Positions 7,074 to 13,224 of a stretch of 29,074 nt of DNA are shown one piece after another. Every line of letters begins with the position of its first letter. Position 1 is the first letter of the stretch. This DNA comes from JAGQRJ01 sp041402045 (GTDB lineage: Bacteria; Planctomycetota; J058): positions 1-29,074 of the forward strand of contig JAWKSZ010000088.1 of assembly GCA_041402045.1 (NCBI GenBank), given 5' to 3'. Position numbers and translations under genes: made by a program. The notes under the pieces are model-generated. The model was given only the letters and a program-made list of their open reading frames with translations, did not search any database and was not told where the DNA came from.

Positions 7074-7731
7074 GCGCCAGACCGAGTGGGACGCGGTCAA
7101 GCAGAGCATGGCCGACGCCAAGCCCGTGCGCCTGGGGCGGCACGTAGGCTACTGGTTCCACGCGACGCCGCGGCGCGCGCTCTACGCCACGAGCTACGCC
7201 AAGTTCGCGGCGAAGATGATCGGCCGCGGCAAGCGCGTGCTGGACATTGGCTGCGGGGAGGGCCTCGGGACCTGGCTCCTGGCCAAGGAGTGCGGGGCCG
7301 CCCGCGGCGTGGACTTCGACGCCGAGGCGATCGAGGTCGCTCAGGCCAACTGGAGCCAGGAGCCAGGCTGCAGCTTCTCCTGCGGCGACGCCTTCGAGCT
7401 CGAGGGCGGGAGCTACGACGCGGTCGTCAACTTCGACGTGATCGAGCACGTCTACCCCGAGCACGCGGGGGCGTTCCTCGACGGCATGCTGCGGCTCCTC
7501 GACGACGACGGCGTGGTCGTGATCGGGACCCCCAACGAGACCGCCAAGCAGTATGCGTCGGCGGTCACCAACGCCGGGCACGTGAACCTCTACACCGCCG
7601 AGCGGCTCGAGGCGGAGCTCCGCGCGCGCTTCGAGTACGTGTTCATGTTCGGGGCCAACGACGAGGTCGTGCACACGGGCTTCGCCCCCATGTGCCACTA
7701 CCTGCTCGCGCTCGGGTGCGGCAAGCGCTGA
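7066..7731 (+). CDS. Class I SAM-dependent methyltransferase (second of a tandem pair)
   Basis: A 221-aa paralogue of the preceding gene. Motif I is RVLDIGCGEGLGT, motif II ARGVDFDAEAIEVA, motif IV AVVNFDVIEHVYP and motif V/VI DGVVVIGTPNETA. The shared tail reads GHVNLYTAERLEAELRARF, then NDEVVHTGFAPMCHYLLALGCG. The start GTG at 7066 has GGGAGG 6 nt upstream and overlaps the first gene by 8 nt, so the pair is translationally coupled. The N-terminal 40 residues and the region between motifs II and IV differ most between the two, where substrate recognition usually lies. They may methylate two positions of one substrate or act as a heterodimer; both are inference. Confidence 0.88.
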   Translation: MTERQTEWDAVKQSMADAKPVRLGRHVGYWFHATPRRALYATSYAKFAAKMIGRGKRVLDIGCGEGLGTWLLAKECGAARGVDFDAEAIEVAQANWSQEPGCSFSCGDAFELEGGSYDAVVNFDVIEHVYPEHAGAFLDGMLRLLDDDGVVVIGTPNETAKQYASAVTNAGHVNLYTAERLEAELRARFEYVFMFGANDEVVHTGFAPMCHYLLALGCGKR

Positions 7732-8726
7732 GCCGCGCCTGCGTCACCGGCGGCAGCGGGTTCGTAGGCCAGCACCTGGTGCAGGCCTTGCGCGACGCCG
7801 GCTGGAGCGTGCGCTGCGCGGTTCGCGCCAGCTCGCGGACCGAGGCCCTCGAGGCGCTGGGGGCCGAGGTGCTGCGGCTGGACCTGCTCGACCCCGCCGC
7901 GTTGCGCGCGGGGCTCGCGGGGGTGGACGCGGTGTTCCACGCCGCCGCCGTGCTGCGGGTGCCCTGGCGGCGCTCGTTCCTCAGCGACAACGCGCGGCTC
8001 TCGCGCGCGCTCGCCCAGGCCTGCGCCGACCAGGCCCAGCCGCCGGTCCTGGTGCACGTCTCGAGCATGGCCGCCGCGGGCCCCGCCGGCGGCGCGACCC
8101 CGGTGCGGGAGTCCGACCCGCCCCGCCCGATCTCGCTCTACGGACGCTCGAAGCTCGCGGCGGAGCAGGCGCTGGCCGCCTTCGCGGACCGGGTCCCGAT
8201 CCGGATCGCGCGCCCGCCCATGGTGTTCGGCGAGCCCGACGACCGCTCGTTGAAGCTGTTCCAGCTCGCGCGGCGGGGGTATCTGCCCCTGCCCCACGAC
8301 CCGCGCCAGCGCCTGTCCATGCTCCACGGGGCGGACCTCGCGGCGCTGCTCGTGCGCCTGGCCGAGGGCGGCGAGGACCTGCACCCCGGCCACCCGGGGC
8401 ACGGGGTCTACCACGCCGCGCACCCCGGGAGCCCGACGTGGCAGGAGTTCGCGCGCCTGCTCGGAGACGCCAGCGGCTGCGCCCGGGTGCGCGCGCTGCG
8501 GATCCCGCGGGCGGCGCTGTGGGCGAGCATGGCGGCGGGCGAGGTCGTGGCCCGGGCGCGTGACCGCCCGAGCGTGCTGACCCTGGACAAGGCCCGGGAG
8601 GCGACCGGCGGGGCCTGGGTGTGCTCGACCGCGAAGATCGAGGCCCTGGGCTTCACGCCGGGGGCGAGCCTCGCCGAGCGCGTGCTCCAGACCGGGCGCT
8701 GGTACCGCGCCCAGGGCTGGCTCTGA
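7716..8726 (+). CDS. NAD(P)-dependent epimerase/dehydratase (extended SDR family)
   Basis: Extended short-chain dehydrogenase of about 330 aa. The nucleotide-binding motif CVTGGSGFVGQHLVQAL (TGGxGFxG) is at the N-terminus. VFHAAAVLRVPW follows, then the catalytic Ser region (LVHVSSMAAAGPAG) and Tyr-Lys (SLYGRSKLAAEQAL), with a sugar or isoprenoid-type substrate part (RPPMVFGEPDDRSLKLF). It resembles the 3-beta-HSD/NDP-sugar epimerase branch. The first permitted start in frame is GTG at 7716, which overlaps the methyltransferase by 16 nt. A CTG at 7728 that overlaps the upstream TGA (CTGA) would give an N-terminus (MSRACVTGG) closer to relatives and may be the real start. Neither has a strong ribosome site. 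It is probably co-transcribed with the methyltransferases. Confidence 0.87.
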   Translation: MRQALSRACVTGGSGFVGQHLVQALRDAGWSVRCAVRASSRTEALEALGAEVLRLDLLDPAALRAGLAGVDAVFHAAAVLRVPWRRSFLSDNARLSRALAQACADQAQPPVLVHVSSMAAAGPAGGATPVRESDPPRPISLYGRSKLAAEQALAAFADRVPIRIARPPMVFGEPDDRSLKLFQLARRGYLPLPHDPRQRLSMLHGADLAALLVRLAEGGEDLHPGHPGHGVYHAAHPGSPTWQEFARLLGDASGCARVRALRIPRAALWASMAAGEVVARARDRPSVLTLDKAREATGGAWVCSTAKIEALGFTPGASLAERVLQTGRWYRAQGWL

Positions 8727-8747
8727 CGGGCTGCTCGCCGGGAGCTG

Positions 8748-9485
8748 CTAGGGGGTGGGCTCTGGCGGGAGCTCGCCCTCGACCTCGGCGGTGAACTTGT
8801 AGCCCACGCCGCGGATCGAGGTGATCAGCTTGGGCTCCGAGGGCACGTCTTCGATCTGCTTGCGCAGCTTCACGATGTGGTTGTCCACGGTGCGCGTGGT
8901 GGGGAACACGTCGTAGCCCCACACCTTGTCCAGGAGCTCGTTGCGGCTCACGACCTTGCCCGGGTTCTCCACGAACAGGCGCAGGATCTTGAACTCGCGC
9001 GCGGTGAGCTTGAGCTTGACGTCCTTCTTGAACGCCTCGAGCTTCTCGAAGTCGACGCGCACGTCGTGGAAGCACACGTCGCGCAGGGGGTCGGCCGGGG
9101 GCTCGGTGCGGCGCAGGACCGCCTGGACCCGGGCCAGGAGCTCGACCAGGCTGAAGGGCTTGGTCACGTAGTCGTCGGCGCCGAGCTTCAGGCCCTTGAC
9201 CTTGTCCTCCTCGGCCTTCTTGGCGGTGAGCAGGATCACCGAGCCGCGCACGCGGTGCTCGCGCAGCTTGCGGAGCACGTCGAAGCCCGACATGCGGGGC
9301 ATCATGACGTCGAGGAGCACGAGGTCGGGGTCGCTCTCGAGGGCCAGCTTCAGCCCCTGGTGCCCGTCGGTGGCCGTGAGCACGTGGTAGCCCTCGTCCT
9401 CGAGCACGTCCTTGATCCCGGTCAGGATCGCGGGCTCGTCCTCGACGACCAGGACGCGCCGCTGCCGGTCTTCCAGCACGCTCAC
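8748..9485 (-). CDS. OmpR/PhoB-family response regulator (orphan)
   Basis: Two-domain response regulator of 245 aa. The receiver domain has the acidic pair in VLVVEDEP, phospho-acceptor Asp59 in DLVLLDVMMPRMSG, Thr87 (ILLTAKK) and Lys109 (DDYVTKPF). The DNA-binding winged helix (about 140-235) shows KLTAREFKILRLFVENPGKV, SRNELLDKVWGYD, TRTVDNHIVKLRKQI and ITSIRGVGYKF. The start is GTG at 9483-9485, with AGAGG 6 nt upstream. No histidine kinase is adjacent on either side. It shares a 130-bp divergent intergenic region with the RING-GntR operon, which holds an 11-bp direct repeat of the kind this family binds. It may therefore control that operon or itself. It converges with the epimerase gene at 21 bp. 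Confidence 0.93.
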   Translation of the reverse strand: MSVLEDRQRRVLVVEDEPAILTGIKDVLEDEGYHVLTATDGHQGLKLALESDPDLVLLDVMMPRMSGFDVLRKLREHRVRGSVILLTAKKAEEDKVKGLKLGADDYVTKPFSLVELLARVQAVLRRTEPPADPLRDVCFHDVRVDFEKLEAFKKDVKLKLTAREFKILRLFVENPGKVVSRNELLDKVWGYDVFPTTRTVDNHIVKLRKQIEDVPSEPKLITSIRGVGYKFTAEVEGELPPEPTP

Positions 9486-9556
9486 TAGGAACCTCTCTGC
9501 CCCGCATTCTGCCACACGCTGCGGACGGGCTCGACCCGAGCCCCCTGGGCGCGAGC

Positions 9557-9578
9557 GTCAGGGAAAAGTCAGAAATGA
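9557..9578 (+). promoter_or_regulatory. 11-bp direct repeat, candidate PhoB-type response regulator box
   Basis: GTCAGGGAAAA (9557-9567) is followed directly by GTCAGAAATGA (9568-9578). The units match at 7 of 11 positions, with the GTCAG half identical. Head-to-tail 11-bp repeats with a GTCA core and A-rich spacer are the classical PhoB-box arrangement. It ends 2 bp before the -35 hexamer at 9581, the usual position for activation by this family, and lies between the response regulator gene and the operon. Known: the family geometry. Inferred: binding by the neighbouring regulator. Confidence 0.45.
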
Positions 9579-9580
9579 CC

Positions 9581-9608
9581 TTGCAGTGAACTAGCCAGCT
9601 AGTACACT
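9581..9608 (+). promoter_or_regulatory. Promoter with embedded 24-nt operator for the RING-GntR operon
   Basis: TTGCAG (9581-9586), a 16-nt spacer and TACACT (9603-9608) form a sigma-70-like promoter. The interval 9585-9608 is a near-perfect palindrome of form AGTGnACTAGCnnGCTAGTnCACT: 10 of 12 half-site positions pair. Its outer halves AGTG and CACT and its size resemble the AGTGTA/TACACT inverted repeat known for YtrA-family GntR repressors. A repressor bound here would cover both promoter boxes, so autorepression is expected. Transcription should start near 9615, within a base or two of the GTG start at 9616, giving a leaderless mRNA. Confidence 0.7.
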
Positions 9609-9615
9609 CCGCAAT

Positions 9616-10263
9616 GTGATCGATCGAGCCCAGGCCGTCACCTGCCCCTTCTGCCGCGGCGAGCTGCTCGCGGGGGAGCGCTGGTGGCGCTGCGGTGGGT
9701 GCAAGACGACCCACCACTGGGAATGCCACGCCCTGCACGGCGCCTGCGCCGTGTTCGGCTGTCGAAAGGACGAGACCGTGACCGACGAGTGGAGCATCAA
9801 CCCCGACGACCCCGTCCCGATCGGCGAGCAGATCGCCTACCGCGTGCTCTACGCGATCGCGCGGGGGGTCTACCTGCCCGGCGACAAGCTGCCCACCGTG
9901 CGCGAGACCGCGGTGCGGCTGAAGGTCAACCCGAACACGGTCTCCAAGGCGTTCCGCGACCTCGAGCGCGACGGGATCCTCGTCAGCCGGCGCGGGAGCG
10001 GCGTGTTCGTGCGCGAGGGCGCGCGCGAGGCCGCCCGGGCCCGGCGCCAGTCCCTGGTCCTCGAGCGCTTCGAGCGCGCGGTGGGCGAGGCCCTGGACGC
10101 CGGCCTCGACGCCGAGGAGATCCAGGAGGTCCTGGTCGAGGCCCTGGAGCGCGCAGCGCACCTGCGCCGCGACGAGGACGTGGTCGAGGCCTTCGTGCAC
10201 CGACCGTGGACCGCATACCGCAAAGGTCGCCGCAGCGCGGCGCGCAAGAAGGGAGGAGCGTGA
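9616..10263 (+). CDS. RING-type zinc domain fused to a YtrA-like GntR transcription regulator
   Basis: A 215-aa protein. Residues 8-50 form a prokaryotic RING-like cross-brace: C10-C13, C26-C29, H33/H34-C37 and C44-C49, with the telltale THHWEC and ACAVFGC segments. Residues 66-135 are a GntR winged helix (PIGEQIAYRVLYAIARGVY, LPTVRETAVRLKVNPNTVS, KAFRDLERDGILVSRRGSGV). A short helical tail (140-185) with no large ligand domain follows, which is the YtrA subfamily build. YtrA-type regulators normally control the ABC transporter encoded next to them, as here. The start GTG at 9616 has no ribosome site and abuts the predicted transcription start. An ATG two bases earlier reads straight into a stop. 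The zinc domain may sense metal, redox state or a protein partner. Only 2 bp separate it from the ATPase gene. Confidence 0.9.
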   Translation: MIDRAQAVTCPFCRGELLAGERWWRCGGCKTTHHWECHALHGACAVFGCRKDETVTDEWSINPDDPVPIGEQIAYRVLYAIARGVYLPGDKLPTVRETAVRLKVNPNTVSKAFRDLERDGILVSRRGSGVFVREGAREAARARRQSLVLERFERAVGEALDAGLDAEEIQEVLVEALERAAHLRRDEDVVEAFVHRPWTAYRKGRRSAARKKGGA

Positions 10264-10265
10264 GC

Positions 10266-11258
10266 ATGGGTGTCGAGCTTAAGCTTTCGGAGCAGGAGGA
10301 CCTCCGCGTGAGCGTTGGAGAGGACGTCGATCCGCCCGCGATCCTGGCCAGCGGCCTGGGGCGGCGCTTCGGCAAGCGCTGGGTCGTGCGCGACCTGGAC
10401 CTGGAGCTGCCCCAGGGGTCGGTCACCGCGCTCCTCGGGCGCAACGGGGTGGGCAAGTCGACCACGATCCAAATGCTGCTCGGGCTCCTGACCCCGAGCG
10501 CGGGCAGCGTGCGCGTGCTGGGGCTCGACCCCGCGCGGCAGCGCCACCGGGTGTTCACGGACCTGGCCTACGTCAGCGAGCGCCGCGAGCTGCTCGAGGA
10601 CTCCCGGGTCGAGGAGCTGGCGCGGATCGTGGCCGAGGTCCACGGCGACCGCTTCGACCGCGACGGCTTCGAGCGCCTGCGCGCGCGCTACGAGCTCGCG
10701 CCTCGCGCCAAGTGCAAGACCCTCTCCAAGGGCCAGCGCGCGCGGCTGCTCCTGGCCCTGGCGCTCATGGCCAAGCCCCGGGTGCTCGTGCTCGACGAGC
10801 CGACCTCGGGCCTCGACGTGCTCGTGCGCGACGACTTCCTCGAGGCGATCGCGCACTTCGCCGCGGAGGAGGGCCACGCGGTCCTGCTCTCGACCCACCT
10901 GATCGACGACGTGGCGCGAATCTGCGACCGCGCGATCGTGCTCCGCCGGGGCGGGCCGGCGATCTCGGGCGACCTCGAGGACCTGCGCCGCAGCTGCAAC
11001 CGCTACGTGGCGCACCTCGAGGGCGTCTTGCCCTACGACCACGACCTCGAGCTCCCCGAGGGGGTGGTGATCACCGAGCGCGACCCCCGCGCCCTGACCC
11101 TCGTGGCCCGCGGGCAGGGCGAGCACCTCGAGCACCAGCTCGACCAGCGCCTGCCGCTGCGCGACCTGGAGCGCCACCCGGCGAGCATGAAGGAGGCCTT
11201 CGCCTGCCTGACCGCGCCGGTCCCCGAGGCCCGGACCTCCGAGGGAGGTGCCGCGTGA
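10266..11258 (+). CDS. ABC transporter ATP-binding protein
   Basis: ATPase of 330 aa that powers the two permeases encoded next. Walker A is GRNGVGKST, the signature LSKGQRARLLLALAL, Walker B VLVLDEPTSGLD and the H-loop LLSTHLIDD. The usual Q-loop glutamine is not evident: the corresponding stretch reads LAYVSERRELLEDSRVEEL, as in some YtrB/CcmA-like exporters. The C-terminal 100 residues after the switch form an extra domain (GVLPYDHDLELPEGVVITE and onward) of the kind seen in ABC-2 exporter ATPases. ATG at 10266 is preferred because GGGAGGAG ends 7 nt upstream. The GTG at 10260 is too close to it. The last 4 bases (GTGA) overlap the next gene, so translation is coupled. Confidence 0.94.
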   Translation: MGVELKLSEQEDLRVSVGEDVDPPAILASGLGRRFGKRWVVRDLDLELPQGSVTALLGRNGVGKSTTIQMLLGLLTPSAGSVRVLGLDPARQRHRVFTDLAYVSERRELLEDSRVEELARIVAEVHGDRFDRDGFERLRARYELAPRAKCKTLSKGQRARLLLALALMAKPRVLVLDEPTSGLDVLVRDDFLEAIAHFAAEEGHAVLLSTHLIDDVARICDRAIVLRRGGPAISGDLEDLRRSCNRYVAHLEGVLPYDHDLELPEGVVITERDPRALTLVARGQGEHLEHQLDQRLPLRDLERHPASMKEAFACLTAPVPEARTSEGGAA

Positions 11259-13222
11259 GCCGCGCCCTGCTCTTGCGCGAGCTCAAGCGCCACGCGCCCT
11301 GGGCTGCGCTGTTCGCGGCCGTGGTCGGGGTCACGACCGCCGCGGTGTTCCTCGAGCGTACGCTGCTCGGCGACCCGCAGACGTGGTCTCCGGTGACCCT
11401 GGAGACCGGCTACGAAGCCAACCGCACCACGCTGAACCTCGCCACGCTGGTCCTGGCCTGGACGGCGTTCGTCGCCGGCCTCCTCGCCGGCGTCCTGGCC
11501 CTCGCCCCCGACACCGCGCGCGGCGGAACCGCCTTCCTGTTCCGCATGCCGCTCTCGGCAGGCCAGATCGCGCGCACCAAGGTCGCCGCGCTCGGGGCCT
11601 ACCTCCCGGGGCTGGTGCTGCTGCTCACCGCGGGGGCGTTGCTCCAGCCGGTGGAGACCCGGGTGATGCTCGAGACCGGAGACCTCAACCGGGGCGACCC
11701 CAGCACGCTCCTGCCCCTCGGGGGCCTGTTCGCGACCGCGCTCACCTGCGGCCTGGTCTCGACCGTGATCTTGGGGCGCGCCCTGCCGGCGTTGCTCCTG
11801 GGGGGGATCCTGACCTGCGCCGCGGGCTTCGGCTTGCTGGCGGTCCCCTTCCTCGCCTTCGGCACCGACCCGCGCGGGCTCTTCGTCCCGGCGGTCGCGC
11901 TGTTCGGCGCGAGCGCCCTCGCCGCCGCCTGGGCCGCCTTCAGCCGGGGCTCGCCGCACCACCCCACGTTCAAGCCCGCGCTCTACGCCGGCGCGCTGCT
12001 CCTGCCGGCGGGGCTCCTGCTCGTGGGAGGGACCGGCGTGGCCCAGGCCTGGACCGTGCGCGGGATCGAGCCCGACCTCGAGCTCACCGCGTCGCCCGCG
12101 GTCCCCTCGGTCGACGGTCGGCACCTCGCCGTGTCCCTGGTCGCGACCCCGTGGTGCGGGCCGGAGTACCGTGTCGCCGTCGTCGACCGCGAGGCGGGGA
12201 CGCGCTGGATCGCGCCCTGCGCCAACGCGTGGCGCCCCGAGTTCAGCCCCGACGGCACGCGCCTGCTCGTGCGCAAGCGCCTCGAGCCCGGAGGCTACGT
12301 GATCGACGTCGCGCAGCGCACGGCGACGGAGTTCCCTGGACGCTCCCGCGACGGCTTCGGCTACCGCTTCCACACCTGGGTCGAGAGCGGGCCGCTGTTC
12401 GTTGAGCAGCGCGGTCAGGATCTGGTGACCTGGCAGCCCTTGCCCGGGGACGACGACGACCCCCTGCGGGAGGAGCGCGCGGCGCGCGCCCGGGAGGCCG
12501 CCTTCCCGCTCCCGCGGCCCATGCTGCGCCTGGTCGGTGTGACCGGGGGCGAGGCCCTGCTCGCCGACGGCGAGGGGCTGTGGAGCGCGCCCTTGCCGCG
12601 CCGCGTGCAGCTCGAGGGCGCCGCGTCGGAGGTGCTGCGAGTGCCCGCTCCGAGGTTGCGACTGCGGGTGTCCGGTGCGCTGGAGTGGATCGAGACCGCG
12701 CGGGTGAGCCCCAGCGGGCGCTACCTGCTCGCGCTGCGCGCGAACGACGACGACAGCTATGCCCTGCGCTCCGTCGCCTCCCGCGCCCACGTGTTCGACC
12801 TCGAGCAGGGCCGCCTCGCCGGCGCCTGGGACAGCGAGCTGGCTTCCCTGGACACCCAGTGGGGGGCCCACGCCTTCGACCCTGACGAGCGCAGAGTCGC
12901 CACCTTCAACGCGGACCAGCTCACCGTGCACTCCGTCGACGGCGGAGCCGAGGTCTACCGCCGCGAGGTCCCCGTGACCACGAACGACGGCTGGCGGCTC
13001 TGTCTGCTCACCTGGAGCGCCGCGGGTGAACAGCTCGCCTTGAGCTCCCTCGACCGCGCAGGGGGCGGCTGCCAGAGCCTGGTGCACCCCCTGGATCGAC
13101 CGCACGCCGTGATCCCCCTGGGCAGCCAGCCCGTGGTCGGCTTCGTCGACGCGCAACGGCTGCTCGTCGCCAACCAACCCCTGGGCGCGCTCGAGCTCGC
13201 CCCCGCCCGAGAGGAGCGCTAG
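11255..13222 (+). CDS. ABC-2-type permease fused to a C-terminal beta-propeller-like domain (first)
   Basis: A 655-aa membrane protein. Residues 1 to about 285 hold some seven hydrophobic segments (for example WAALFAAVVGVTTAAVF, LATLVLAWTAFVAGLLAGVL, GLVLLLTAGALL, LLLGGILTCAAGFGLLAV) and the cytosolic motif FRMPLSAGQIARTKV, typical of ABC-2 exporter permeases. From about 290 on it is soluble, with repeated WD40/TolB-like blade phrases: VPSVDGRHLAVSLV, WRPEFSPDGTRLLVRKR, ARVSPSGRYLLALRAN, HAFDPDERRVATFNADQLTV. An odd number of membrane segments would put the propeller in the periplasm. Start GTG at 11255 with GAGGGAGG upstream, overlapping the ATPase stop by 4 nt. The substrate is unknown. The propeller could recognise a cell-wall or protein ligand. 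Domain names rest on pattern only. Confidence 0.85.
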   Translation: MSRALLLRELKRHAPWAALFAAVVGVTTAAVFLERTLLGDPQTWSPVTLETGYEANRTTLNLATLVLAWTAFVAGLLAGVLALAPDTARGGTAFLFRMPLSAGQIARTKVAALGAYLPGLVLLLTAGALLQPVETRVMLETGDLNRGDPSTLLPLGGLFATALTCGLVSTVILGRALPALLLGGILTCAAGFGLLAVPFLAFGTDPRGLFVPAVALFGASALAAAWAAFSRGSPHHPTFKPALYAGALLLPAGLLLVGGTGVAQAWTVRGIEPDLELTASPAVPSVDGRHLAVSLVATPWCGPEYRVAVVDREAGTRWIAPCANAWRPEFSPDGTRLLVRKRLEPGGYVIDVAQRTATEFPGRSRDGFGYRFHTWVESGPLFVEQRGQDLVTWQPLPGDDDDPLREERAARAREAAFPLPRPMLRLVGVTGGEALLADGEGLWSAPLPRRVQLEGAASEVLRVPAPRLRLRVSGALEWIETARVSPSGRYLLALRANDDDSYALRSVASRAHVFDLEQGRLAGAWDSELASLDTQWGAHAFDPDERRVATFNADQLTVHSVDGGAEVYRREVPVTTNDGWRLCLLTWSAAGEQLALSSLDRAGGGCQSLVHPLDRPHAVIPLGSQPVVGFVDAQRLLVANQPLGALELAPAREER

Positions 13223-13224
13223 CC

